Of a stretch of 64,000 nt of DNA, positions 12,727-24,613 are shown in pieces (position 1 is the first letter of the stretch; the number at the start of each line of letters is the position of its first letter). Made by a program: the position numbers and the translations under genes. The notes under the pieces were generated by a model. That model was not told the origin of the DNA, did not search any database, and worked only from the letters and a program-made list of their open reading frames with translations. The stretch is from Alentia gelatinosa. Taxonomy: Eukaryota; Annelida; Polychaeta; Phyllodocida; Polynoidae. The stretch lies in the NCBI GenBank assembly GCA_950022655.1, contig OX465584.1:32244988-32308987 (forward strand). Direction: 5' to 3'.

Positions 12727-15341
12727 GTGAGCGATAATAGGGGAAAAGCCATTCTCGCGTGTCTACTGTACAAATTAGCGTTAGCAAGTCACCTCCCCTC
12801 GTTCCGGCCCGCCACATGGCAAGCGGGCCGGACTCGAGGGGTGACCGGCTCCCAGACTGAACCGAATCACGGCACTTCCCTGCCGTACGTCATATGGCCA
12901 CTGTGCTGTCTAGATACCTCCCCTTACACCCCCCTCCCCCCAACCGCCTCGCCCTCAACCCTACCTGCACCTGTATACCCTCCCACCCACGGGCTGGTGC
13001 TCTTCTGAATATATTTTTTAAGATAGCAGCGGTAGGGGGTAAGAGTTTATAGGAGGGACATGAACTCAACTAGTAACAGGAACGTAATGACGTTATTTCA
13101 CACATCTTTGCCTCTGTCACAGACAAAAAAAACACCACACAAAAGCGTCACATAAAAAGGTCCCCTCCGTGTTTTGATAGTGGACAATTAGCATCAGCTG
13201 TCGAAGTGCAAGGTAAAAAGACAAACAACAGGTGAACTCAGCAATCATGAATGTTTTTATTTTTTATCTGATATCGAAAGTTTTTTCTTAGATTGTTTTG
13301 GTTGTTTTGTTTACCTGTAACCAATAGCCCCTTTTCCCTCCCGATGACACCAGAGGGCCACGTGGCTGTCCGCTTAACATGACTACGCATGCGTTTGAGC
13401 AGGCGCGGACAGGTTGTTCTTGTTTGAGTTTGCGCGACAAAATCTGAGTAGTTTACGAGCATGCTTTGGCCCATAGATAACCTAGTTGTGCATATGCGAT
13501 ACACATTTCCTATCGCTCCCATAAAGATTGATGTCAATCAATCAACTCGCTTAATCCACCCAAGTGCAGACCTCATTGTCGAACACCCAGCTGGATATCT
13601 TTAACAATAAAGCACTAACGCTGAAACGGCAATTGGAAACATTTTTGAAAACGTCTGGGACAATGGAGATGGGTTATTCATGTGTGCACCGGGTGGCTAT
13701 ATGATCGGCGACCAGGGTGGTGGGGCGCTTTAAATGTTCACTAGCTCTACTTCAATTCATGCATTATGTACATGGGCAGGAGTCATCGAGTTCGCCACGC
13801 CACATGAAAATGAACTTAAATGCGCGCACAATAGGTTCATTCCATTTCTTTAATTCATGCGCAATATACGGGAAACGAGTCAAGGCACTCGGTGCACCAC
13901 GGAAAATCAAGTTTTTAAATAGACATGAAAGATTTATTTTACTGCAGACCAGCTACATAGGGGGTACCAACTGAAGTGTGCACTGACTGACTTAGAAGCC
14001 CACATGAATAAGGAATATGTTTACGGTTATACAGAAGTTGCGCTCTCCCTGTTTAGAATCACCTTCGAGGACAAGGCCATGATATTAGCTGAGAAAAGAA
14101 ATCACCTGGTAGACAAGTTTTTATCAATTCTTTTTATTTGAGACCTGGGAAATTGATATCATAATTACATAGAAATGCTTCCATGGAAATACTTTCGTCA
14201 CATCCCATCGTCTCTGCCTCATGAATATGTGTGGCATATTTACAAGACATATCCTGTATAGCCCCTGAATGATTCAATTAAATTGAAAATATCAAATAAA
14301 ATCAAACAATTTACCAAAGGCCGTGTACAATCATATCGGAGACAGAAGAATTTCTATGGCATCGACTCATGGTTTAGTCACGTGACACCTGATGGTCACG
14401 TGCCCTAGTTAATTTGCGCTTGCGCCGTCGGATTGGCAGGGTAATTGGCGGGAAAATCTCCCCAAATTGGTGACTGGGGAAGTTGGGTGTTTGTGAGTGT
14501 GTCCAGCCCACTGCCCACTCCAAACTGACGCCTGTCAGGCAGGACCTTTAATGAGTATGAGAAATATTTATGTAGCACTATTAGCAAGAATGGGAGGCAT
14601 TTATTCAATCAGCACCGCATATAAAGTGTATCCTAATAGATAGACATAGACAACATACATGTGTAACACTGTTATATACCTGTTGTTTGAATAAGGAACT
14701 GTGAATAATTTCATGGAAGAACAGTTACTTCAAACTTGAAAAAAAACCCACAAAAAACAGACAGACCCCTATATCCACCTTCACCGTCTCTACTTTCTGG
14801 GAATTACTTTGCAATATTTCTATAACCTCTTTTCTATACCAATGCACCCTCTTCCATATATTGCTTTCTCTAACCACCCCACCCATCATAATCTTTTCTG
14901 TTCAGCCAAAAAAACAAGCGAAACTTTTTCTTATCACAATGTAAGTCATGTCTTTTTACAAACACACTGTCTCCATTTGTTCTCCTGAAGCTCTGGTTCA
15001 ATAGAACCTTCGGAAGGAGAAGCCTGGTGTAGTATGGCTGAACAAAATTTGTCAGTGGAGACCAGAGTCATATAAGTCAAACACAGTTTGGTTCTCCCTA
15101 TATTGAGATATGAGCTGAACCTGGTGTCCCTGTCCTCGTCTTCCTACACTACTGCAACCCCAGGCGCTAGCAAAATAGAGAACCTCGTGATTCATATGTC
15201 TATTTTGATTTCGAAACGTCTTCCTCTCGAGAACTGGTAACGTTTATCCTACAGTTTCTTCATCAACAGTGCTCTAACAGTCTCTCTGCTATTAAAACGC
15301 CAGCATGGACAGGGTATGGTTATTTATGGCCTATGATATTA

Positions 15342-15342
<1 letters not shown>
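12727..15342. other. Non-coding stretch
   Basis: No supported gene. C-rich sequence continues to about 12,995. From 13,000 to 15,300 the sequence is ordinary AT-rich DNA. An acceptor-like CTTTTCTGTTCAG ends near 14,914, without a clear exon behind it. Confidence 0.55.

Positions 15343-15422
<80 letters not shown>
15343..15422. repeat. (AT)n microsatellite
   Basis: Nearly 80 bases of alternating A and T, with one irregular ATTATA near the right end, run directly into a TACATGTA octamer at 15,421-15,428. Such tracts are length-polymorphic and can extrude cruciforms. Confidence 0.95.
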
Positions 15423-15428
15423 CATGTA

Positions 15429-17418
15429 TGTGCTCCACAGACTAGACACCTAAACTTTCCTTTCTTGTAGAGCTGTTGAGTTTTGATTGAATCTATTTGT
15501 CGGTCATACTCGTTGGTCAGACGAAAGCCTTTTGAATGTTGCGCTTGGGTCAGTGTGGTATTTTAGGGGTAGGATGCTATGGAAAAATTATACTGTGTCG
15601 TGCTGTGGATACCATGCTTTGGATCAGGTACGATTTCATGGGATGCAATGCTATAGGGTTCGATGAGGAATAACACTATGGATGTACGGTGCTATGTGGT
15701 TTGAGTTGAAGTTAGTAAGGACAAAGACCCAGACAGAAGAGTGGAGAGGGTCTACACCGAGGGAATAGTCATACATCTGTAACAGGTGAAACGAAGGTAA
15801 TTCTATAAAGGTGTCCCCTCCTCTTCCTGCGCCGCGCACAGTAATCATTTTCTTACATTTCTACTTAGACTTTCCTATATCTCCTACTTGACAGCGTCAA
15901 CATCCTCTCTGCCGTGACGTGTTCTTTTGCCGGATTATTTTTCATTGGTTTTGAGTAGCAGATGACAATTACAGAAACTTACCCATTCCTACCTCCTTCT
16001 CCATTTAACAAATGCCAAATACTCATATCCAAATCCCCAAATGTGGAAAAATTAAGGAAGAGAACAAATGTCAACCATTAAAGATATCACTGGTGTACTT
16101 CCAGTATGACCACAGTGGTCACTCCCTGTGACCACGCCGCGGCTAAAAGGTCAACTAAGGACAAGAGGTTGCGTTGTTAGCAGTGAACAGTCGGTTCTTT
16201 CTGCTGTGGTTTTGGTTCCACGTTTGGCCTTGAGCATTGAACTCTACTGTCCGGTCGACAGAAAGCCCACCTAGAGGGCCGCCATCTTTATTGCCACCAT
16301 TAAGCCACGCTAGATGGCGCCTCCTCCGGAAACCAGGCCGTAGGCTGCATTGTAACGGGTATCAGGGGCGAGGGGGCCGCCGCTACGACGATTCTCAGAG
16401 CAGATGGCACGTAATGTCTTGTTAACCTGTCCGACTCGACCGGGCGCTGAGCTATATACAGGGAGTGAAACCTACGGCAATGCAGGGAAGAAAAAACAGA
16501 GTGTTTTGCTGAGGGTGTTTTTTTTTAAAGGAAACCCTATGAGGGTGCAATTGTTGGGCGGGGCTGCCATACACGGCAACGTTTTCTTAGCCAGTCACCT
16601 GGAAGTGGAGCGAAATAACAGTAGGGGAAAACGGCACGGGTCAGTGCATGAACCTACCGCCAAGTGCGCTGTGTGACCTCAGGGTCCCCAAGGTAACAAA
16701 ACAGTTGCATGAGGAAGGGAGGGGGGGGGGGGGGGGTAACCTACCTCGACATCCACCCACCCGTGTATGTACCCTCCCAGGACGCGTCGTCCTTCCCACC
16801 TGTGTCTAGGGGAACGTCACGTGGGTCTTTACCCCATTTGCACCTCACCGTCCCCCCTTCCACCCACCTGCACCCCTCACACCCTTCCCAACACAGCCCA
16901 GTTCCACCCGCTCTCTTCTCTAGACCTTCTGACCCCAGCATGTCTGTCTGGTCGCAGGTGGGTGACGGTCAGGGTGGATACACACTTTAGATCTAGTTGT
17001 TCGTATTGTATGTTTCTGATATGTCCATATTTAAATACTTATGCATGGACATGTGTTCGGGGCCCCAAGTATCCATTGCACACCATTTAGTATTTTCCGT
17101 TTGCTATTGGATTACTTGTATACAATATTCTGACACTGGGCATCTGATAATGGGCAAATCAATAATATGAGAGGAAATAATCCTCTATCTATAATGTGTC
17201 CACGTTAACTGCTTCATACAAAACATAATTAAATCAACGTAAACTGAGCGTTGATTCAAAGTAAGTGAAGTATTGTTAAGAGTCGATTTTGGAGTGAAAA
17301 TATGACCCACCTAATTGAATGTGGATGATATCTGTTCAAGTAGGCTTGAGCTGACACTCTCCTATATGAGGAAGATCTATTTAAGTATCAATGCTGAGAT
17401 CAGCACTATTGAACTTAG
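15429..17418. other. Non-coding stretch
   Basis: No supported gene. It contains a CTCF-like core (16,310-16,320), a YY1-like GCCGCCATCTTT at 16,279-16,290, a 16-base G run (16,721-16,736) and a C-rich plus strand at about 16,750-16,925. The last 400 bases before 17,419 could hold older, unreadable parts of the retroelement that ends at 17,643. Confidence 0.5.
16310..16320 (+). promoter_or_regulatory. CTCF-like core motif
   Basis: CTAGATGGCGC fits the CTCF core SYAGRKGGCRS at all eleven positions. The usual CCA to its left is not present. CTCF is conserved across bilaterians. Occupancy cannot be inferred from sequence. Confidence 0.35.
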
Positions 17419-17643
17419 CTCGGTCATGGCATCAATGAGAACAGACAAGAAATAACAAATAGCCGGTGTTTGCAACCTAAAATAAATCATGATTTCAAAC
17501 TGAAGCGGCCACGCACTGAATTTTACAAGAAGTCACCAGAGTATAGGGGCTATGATTTGTGGAATTCACTAGACACCAAGATTAAAGAATTACCAAAGAA
17601 AGCTACCTTTAAGCATGTAGTGAAACGACTGTCTACCAAATAA
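17419..17643 (+). mobile_element. 3' coding remnant of a non-LTR retrotransposon
   Basis: A 74-codon open segment ends at TAA (17,641-17,643). Its last half reads like the C-terminus of LINE reverse transcriptases of the Jockey/CR1/RTE kind: a basic stretch, then YRGYDLWNSL, then KELPKKATFKHVVKRL just before the stop. This matches the familiar pattern of Y-R-G, W-N-S-L, a short spacer, F-K and a final basic helix. The frame is closed upstream by TAG (17,416) and TGA (17,410), and no reverse-transcriptase core motif is visible. This is therefore a 5'-truncated or decayed copy, as is usual for LINEs. The poly-A or tandem-repeat tail was not located. The exact clade cannot be set by eye. Confidence 0.7.
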
Positions 17644-18329
17644 GTGGCCTCTAAGAGAATAGTTGAACAGTGAATTAAACATGAACAAGCTTTCGCAGTT
17701 TGGCTCCTGTAGACAACAAGTTGCATATGACATGTTCGTAGTTCAACCTAATTAAATGTCCAATGTAGTTCTGATATCCTGATGAATTGTAACATTGTGT
17801 CCATAATTATATTATTCTTATAATCAATAATTAACTAATCAATCATCCTGATTGTTATCTCCATACTGAATGTATGGATGAACTTACAATTTCTCAGGAT
17901 CAATATGATCCTCATCATCCGTTAAATCCATGGTTGTCACTGTTGTTATAATAACTTAATACATAAGATTCTGAATTTCATTGTAACATTTCTATATGAC
18001 ATATCCAGACACGACCTGGCCTAGATTAAAAACCAAACGTAATGTTTAAATCTATGACCAATAAACAATTTTTTTCTTTTAAATGGAACTTTTACCTGTG
18101 GTAAAACAAAAGAAATAGGCGAACGTTTCGAGAAACATTTGATTATATGTTTACCATGTGTGTTTAATGTACACTGAGTACATGTGTTATATATGCCAGA
18201 AGACCTTGTGAGCTAAGGGATCCCGTTTATGTATGGGTGAGATACATGTACTAATTTGGACAACACCAAGGTGATTGGAAAGAAAGGCAGATACGTGTCG
18301 GTATTAATGATACACAGACTCTGCGCCGG
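17644..18329. other. AT-rich flank of the retroelement
   Basis: AT-rich sequence with no gene. Its first 200 bases may be the 3' UTR of the LINE remnant. Several ATTAA/TAATTA motifs occur at about 17,750-17,850. A TACATGTA octamer lies at 18,243-18,250. Confidence 0.45.
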
Positions 18330-18640
18330 CAATGAAACCCTGAAATGTGACCTAATTAAAGCTCATCGCTGCGCCCTTAATCACTGCCCTCATTTAGTTA
18401 TCAGTGTCAGGATTGACAGTGTCACCAGTTCCACTCAGCTGGCGTTAATTGCATCTCAACGTTTGTTGATGACTTCGGGTCGAGCCTGACACAGACCAAT
18501 GTAACCAAGACTTGGCCTTTCCCCGTTCCCAGCCTCGGGCTGTGTCTGATAGCAGCCTAATGGCATTTAATCAAACTCCTAATTTACCGTCCGATTCATT
18601 AGCACACCTCCAAGTGGTACTCCTTTTCTTTTCGACCCAT
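18330..18640. promoter_or_regulatory. Homeodomain-site-rich block, candidate enhancer
   Basis: TAAT-type cores are dense: TAATTA at 18,353-18,358, TTAATC near 18,379, TTAATT near 18,446, and three more between 18,558 and 18,585. GGATTGACAG at 18,410-18,419 is one base from the Pbx-Meis composite TGATTGACAG. The block stands out from its flanks by balanced base composition and absence of simple repeats, as conserved non-coding elements often do. Conservation cannot be tested here. Confidence 0.3.
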
Positions 18641-20892
18641 TTAAAGTAATTCTTTGCCAACAATTATGTGCACTTACGCGGTGCTAATTACCCTTTCACG
18701 AAGCATGTCATGTTATATCGGCTTCATCTACAGTGAGGCTGCTTCACGGGGAGCTGCACCAGATCCTGTGGTGGGGCGGTTTCGCAACAGCGGATAGAAT
18801 CTCAGCTCTTTTTTGTACTTCTCTGACATATTTCGACTTGGGCAGGTGAGACTGTATCGATGACTCTTACCAGCTGAAAATATCCGTATGACTTGCCGTC
18901 CAAGAGCACTCCAGGCGGTGTTTCTTTCTTGAAATTGCATCTCTGAATGATTTTACCTGAATTTTATTTCACATGAATTGCTTCTTGTTGCAGTACATGT
19001 ACCTTCCTATTATAAAAAATGCAGATAAATACATCGATATGTACTTCCGCCCTCGTTATATGCCGTTCCCATGATGCTCTTCTATTAGAAGTTAAGCACA
19101 CATGTCAACTTGGTTAATTTACTACTGAGCTCCTTAAATGGTATACTCAGTTTTTAGCAAGTATACACACTATAGTTCAGTTCAGGACATCTACATGTAT
19201 TACATACACAATAATAGGACAGTGCATTAGGTTGACATGCAGGATAATGATCAGCCTGTCTCATTACATTAATGTATATAAGTATACATGTAACACTAAT
19301 AAGCCACTGGGCTGGAAGCATGACTGACTCCTTCCACCACCCTCCTCCCTTCACCACGCTCACAAAGCTGGGCTTGCCTCCCCGTGTCTGCAGAACCACT
19401 CAATTTGACCCCGTTTTTTCTCCCACTTTATTGGCAGGCCCCCAGTGCAGTACTTAGCAGAAATACAAGGCACGGAACCACTATGCATGATTTACAACAA
19501 TCACATCTGCTTTTAGCCCCTGTTTGAAACTTACTGATAATTTTTATTGTTGTTAAAATCTATTATTTCTAATATCATAATAGATTCTCATGTAATGTGC
19601 CCATACTGATGTCCTTTTTAAAACCTGTATACCAGAACAAATATCTATCAAATACAAGCATATCAAGACAGCAATGCAGAAGCTTATGAAGTATAAATGT
19701 AGTGATATATGAGGTATAGCTCTCACTGAATTACTTCCTATTACCAAGAACACAGGGTGTAGCAGGGCAATGCGGAGGTTCATTAAAACTTACTTATTTA
19801 AGTTTTGAAGAATATTTTGTCCTTTTAAATTGAGTCAATCCTCTTTGTGTAAATTACCCTTGCTGTATTATGAGTTACACGTCAGCAACACAGCCGTGTG
19901 ATGTCACAGAAAGATCTTGACATATACTTCCCATAAAGGTTCTATGTTGTGTTTTCACCGTGAAGTTGGAGATATAAGAGAAAATATCTGTTTATAGAAT
20001 GCAGTTGTCTAAGATCTCCAATATATCAAAACATACAGATCGAATCTTTCCTGACACTCTGACCGTTTTGAAATATTCCTCGGGAGGGAATTTAGTTGCT
20101 CTTCCGGGCACCAGGCGGCGCAGCGGACGATAGTATTTTCCCGCCACTTGTTGTGTTGACACACATGTTTACAAACACTCCAGCTGACTAAAGATGCTCA
20201 GACCGCTGAGTCATCTCCGCCTCGATCTGAATCGCATCCCCTACTCTTGAACCCCCTCTAAACTCACACACACGCACACACACATACACACAAGGGCCCT
20301 TTAATCATTGCCTCAGCTGGTACCCGGCGAGAGAGGAGCGGACGATAAAAATTTATAATAAACAAAGACAATAAGAGACGGGAACTAGTGGTGTCTGGTA
20401 CAGTGGGCGGCCGGGACCATTCGGTTTAATGGGTTTACACTTCACTCACTGGAGATCGTCTTTCCAGGATGACACAGACTCAGAGCTCCGGTAGACAGAC
20501 GTCAGCGACAACACGGTCTTAGAGATCGGCCGACCCGTCGCGAAGAGACTTTTATGTAGTCTGGTGAACCCAACTTGCTTTAGCATGAGTCCAAATATAC
20601 CCAGATGCACTGTACATTTGTAAAACATATTTATCCATAGCCATGATTTCACGTTTGAAAAAGAGTTTTCACTCAGCATCCGCCATTACATCGACAATGT
20701 CATAAAAGTGTGATTTTCCAAAGAATGGGAAATAACATAGGACATGTTGCGTCAGTTTGGGGTGTTACATAAATCTAGATAAAAGCAGCGATTTCCATTT
20801 AGCTTTTGACAGAATAAAACCTATATGTCCCTCTCCTTTAAGACTTATGATGATTTTAATGGCATACACACACACATACACACACATATATA
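18641..20892. other. Non-coding stretch
   Basis: No supported gene. A good donor-like CAG/GTGAGA lies at about 18,847. TACATGTA octamers lie at 18,994, 19,192 and 19,285. A short CpG-richer patch is at 20,095-20,240, CA-repeat bits at 20,265-20,292, and (CA)n at 20,866-20,887 leads into the MITE. Confidence 0.5.
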
Positions 20893-21132
20893 CAGTAGAA
20901 CCCCGCCTAACGGACACCCCGCGTAAGCGGTCACCACGCGTGAACGCGTTGTACAGTAGAACCCCGCGTAAGCGGCCACCCTTGGTTCCGGGCCAAAGTG
21001 GCCGCTTACGCGGGATGTCCGCTTACGCGAGGTTGAAATAAACATCTAATAGAGGGAACCGTTCCGACCAAAGGTGTCCGTTAACGCGAGGTGACCGCTT
21101 ACGCGGGGTGTCCGTTAGGCGGGGTTCTACTG
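20893..21132. mobile_element. Palindromic Tigger/pogo-type MITE with internal second copy
   Basis: The ends are perfect inverted repeats of 43 bp. They start CAGTAGAACCCCGCC at 20,893 and end with its reverse complement at 21,132. Both ends abut TA, the target-site duplication of Tc1/mariner-pogo superfamily elements, and the CAGTAGAACC terminus is typical of Tigger/pogo. A second 5'-type end (TA then CAGTAGAACCCCGCG) lies inside at 20,952-20,968. Several further inverted GCTTACGCGG motifs follow. The structure is therefore either one complete 179-bp element (20,954-21,132) with a 61-bp partial copy fused upstream, or a nested insertion. It is only 240 bp with no transposase, so it is non-autonomous. 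Confidence 0.85.
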
Positions 21133-21133
21133 T

Positions 21134-21140
21134 ATATATT

Positions 21141-21190
<50 letters not shown>
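21134..21190. repeat. (AT)n microsatellite next to the MITE
   Basis: Alternating A and T with a short TTTAAA interruption begin at the TA that flanks the MITE's right end. Insertion into an existing TA-rich tract would explain the juxtaposition. Confidence 0.9.
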
Positions 21191-21192
<2 letters not shown>

Positions 21193-23224
21193 GTATTGTC
21201 TATATGTATGTATTGTCTATATGCAGGTTACTCTGCCACAGCAGTCAGCAGATCTCTCTTCTTTGTACATGTATATCAGTGTGCATTTCAAACAGTATGA
21301 GTCACACATCTGACGGTGGCCTTTTCACAACAGTGCTCTAACCATGATGACAAAACTCATGATAATACACATAACAACGCAAATAATCAAATAATGATAA
21401 TGACTACAATTAATCAGACTCACCATGGGCATAAAGATCACTGCTGTTATCAAACCTTTTAGACACCACTAGATAAAAAAAAACCGTTTGGCCCTCGGGG
21501 AATATGTGAATGGAGGCGAAAGTGAGAGGATACAAGATACAGGGATTTATATACAGCTCGCTGTAGTAGTAGCCTGCTGTAGTAGTGCGTTTCCCGGCTG
21601 TGGTTACAAATATAAATAAGCCCCTCGTTCCCATCTACACCTACACACCGCCGCCCGGGGCGCAGGCAGTCTGTGGTCACGCAGCGTGACGGGTCGCACA
21701 CACGTCATGCATGGTCGCGCCCGCTTGGATCCTCTCCGACGACGACTTGTATAGGATCCGTGGGATCAAAAGAACGGTTTGGCCCCCGTGTCTTCACGAC
21801 CGGCGGTCCGAGCCCGACACTGGGCCCTTCGCGCCATCTGGCACTCGAGGCTGCCAGCAGGGACGCGACAGGGGTGGGGGTGTTTGTAAAGAGGTGGGGG
21901 ATACCCCAGGCAACGTATAGATTTCAGAGAGAAAGCTCTGGAAAAGAGGCACAACTGACATGTATAGAGGGTGTACACAATAAAGAAGTTATGTTATATG
22001 CTATGAAACTGTATTAAGGCCTGCGGCTTCAAGACGGGCGAAGGAAGTATATATGTATGTAAGTGTAGAAAAGGGTGGGTCTACTGTGATTTATTGCAGA
22101 CATAAATACGGTCTCACAGAACCGAGAATTGGGTTGGTAATTCTTGAATGGATTAATGGATAACAGTTTTGGAAGGCTGCTAGTATGTCACAATCTAGTT
22201 TTGATCAGTAATCCTTACAATTCTTATCAGTGAAAGGGTGACTCTTTTCTAATAATAAACTTACCCACTGATGTTTATTGTATGTGTCTTTATCTTCACG
22301 AAGGAAATGTGTAGAATGAAGTATCAATGTACAGAAAAAATAGTTTACACACAAGTAAATATCCTATAGCGAAAAGTTCTTTCTTTGATTTGCGACATCA
22401 AGTCAGTATGTCCTTAGCACAGAAGAAAATTGTTCATATCTTCTCATACATGTATTATTTCTTTTCTTTGTGTGTGCATATTTCCTAGTGGTAATCGATG
22501 TTTAGCACTACACGGGAAGATTTGTCAGATTTAACCAGAAAGCTGGAGAACCTTAACACTTGTGACCTTTCCTCCCGTCCCTATTTAAAACCCTCCTGTC
22601 CTGTGTTCGCACTTATGTAAAGATTTATGATGGCATGTGCTATCATGGTTAACACCTGTTTCCCTCTGCAACTGTCCCAGTCCCTTGTGTTGTATATTGG
22701 GCTCCAGTTTCATGTCATGGCATGGTATCTAAAGGTATTCATAACACTCTCGATGTTTGAAGTGTTTCCGGAACTGGGTTGCATCTAACAATATTGCCAA
22801 CGCAAAAAGATCACATGCAATATTTTTATGAGCGGATTAGACATTGAGATTGAGATTTAGGGGTAAAGTTATCTTAACTTTGTGTATACTCTTTGTGCAC
22901 TGACTTCTCATGGCCTGATTAGAGAGGTGGCCGCAAAACAGGACGCCAATGATTGCCAATTTGCAAATAAAAATAACTTTGTATTTAATAGATAGATTAT
23001 GATCTACAGACTAGTTTTGGCCAATCCCCGCACTGGAACTGGCAAAAGAGGTGAAGGCACATATAGTAGTTCCTTCTCTTGGGGACCTTATACATGTAGA
23101 TGCCATCGTTTGTATCATTGTATCATGAGTTAATATATAGGCATGTATCCTCTCTGGACGATTTGATCCTCTATAAATAGTGTCTCTAGAGAAGCATATA
23201 TATAAAGGTGTGAGATTGGCTTTT
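21191..23224. other. Non-coding stretch
   Basis: No supported gene. A perfect palindrome GTCACGCAGCGTGAC lies at about 21,676-21,690 inside a small CpG-rich patch (21,640-21,860). A CTCF-like core lies at 21,831-21,841. A plus-strand frame of 114 codons (21,673-22,017) crosses the patch but starts at GTG and has no motifs. The remainder is AT-rich with TACATGTA at 21,266, 22,447 and 23,091. Confidence 0.5.
21831..21841 (-). promoter_or_regulatory. CTCF-like core motif
   Basis: On the minus strand CCAGATGGCGC matches the CTCF core SYAGRKGGCRS at all eleven positions. It lies in a small CpG-rich patch. Confidence 0.35.
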
Positions 23225-23430
23225 TAGATACATAATACTAGACGGACGCTACACGACTGAGACTAGCTCAACAGACACTGGATTCATACAGGTGTTTATT
23301 ACTGAGACTGGGTCTATGGATACATTATGCTGAGACGAGCTCTATAGAGGTATACAAGGCTGGTACAACTTGTATATAGACACATAATACCTGTGATGGC
23401 TCTAGGGAGACACAGAACACTGAGAGTTCA
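23225..23430 (+). repeat. Decayed minisatellite, about 30-bp period
   Basis: Six or so degenerate units share the consensus CTGAGAC, then GCTCTATAGA, then ACATAATA. Recognisable unit starts fall near 23,263, 23,304, 23,331, 23,361 and 23,391. Identity between units is modest. No open frame is kept. Confidence 0.6.
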
Positions 23431-24453
23431 CAGGGAATCCTCCATGGTCGTGCTTAGAGTTGACCTTTCAGTAATTGAGTCAGTGAGGCAGTTCCACTGG
23501 CCAACCGCCAACCACTCGCCTCACAAAGCTGTGGGCCGACCTTCTGGTACTTAAACTCAGGTCAGCCACGGTCTGGCTAGGGATTTGTGATGAAATTCTA
23601 CACATTCATGATGGGGCGTGTGCATGGGTTGTGGTCGGGGAGTGAAGGGTTGACGTACATAACGCAGAGGAACAATGTAATTGGTATGCATGAGTGGGCG
23701 TCATGTCATTGCGTTAGCAGAGAGCATCAATAAACATATTTTATTGTAAAGCACTTCTCATAACAGGTTTTACTATGCTTTATCACTATATACTGGTCAT
23801 ATTTCCAAATAAGTACGTTTTATCTGCTTTTGGAGACCTTTACTTCAAATCCAATAAATATCATCGACGTACATTGCTGAATTGTCTCATTTAAATCATT
23901 CCTTACATTAATCTAATTAATCATTTGCAAGTTATGTACGGATGTTAATCGACTGTCTGCATGTACATGTATATTAATCGTTGCACTTTGTTGTTTTTCA
24001 TGTTCGCTGTATCAACTGTAGTTTACTCATTTTGCCCTCATCCTCAAATCATTCTTTCTTACATGTAGATGGCAACCGATGGTTGTTCGATATCCTGGTA
24101 CATTGGAAAAGAACTCTACCCGGGTGCATGAAAAGCGCTTATTATTGTGAAGGTTTGACCTGGTTATGTGACCACTATCCGACCATACCCGCTGTATGTT
24201 CAATTCTTGGTATGAGACTTGTCATTCTAGATCTGAGTCATCAGATTGGACATCAACCCATTAAAAACATTGATATTCGAGGATAGGACTGAAAGGACCG
24301 ACCTTCCTGTTCCACCAGCTTCAATTTAATTGTACACACACATATATCTTCCTGTTTTCACGAGTTGTTTTTGATCTGTGAAATCACCATTCCTGATGGC
24401 CATGGGATGAATGTTGTTACACATACATGACGCTTTGTTTCCTGTTGTTCCAG
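23431..24453. other. Non-coding stretch, probably intronic
   Basis: No gene recognised. TACATGTA occurs at 23,964 and 24,060. A plus-strand frame of 101 codons (23,981-24,286) begins at a non-ATG codon and has no motifs. The last 25 bases form the polypyrimidine tract of the acceptor at 24,452-24,453. Confidence 0.45.
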
Positions 24454-24613
24454 ATTTGAGACTTTAACGTCGGAGATCCACCACCAATGGATGTCCTAGA
24501 GACGGATTCTCTCTCGTCTACCATCCACCTCTATTGAGGACTTCATATTTTACGCCAACCCCCTGACATTATTCTCTCCCGCCACTCGCCGCCACGCCCT
24601 TTGCGAAGTGCAG
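24454..24613 (+). other. Candidate internal non-coding exon (UTR or lncRNA)
   Basis: The left boundary is a strong acceptor (TTTGTTTCCTGTTGTTCCAG) ending at 24,453. The right boundary is a strong donor (CAG followed by GTAAGC) at 24,614. The 160-nt segment between them is a normal exon length. All three plus-strand frames contain a stop, at the 2nd, 15th and 4th codons respectively. If it is spliced it must therefore be a 5'-UTR, 3'-UTR or long non-coding RNA exon. It contains a 16-codon upstream-type ORF beginning MDVLETDS. This is the best paired splice-site candidate in the window, though no partner exon could be linked to it. Confidence 0.45.
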
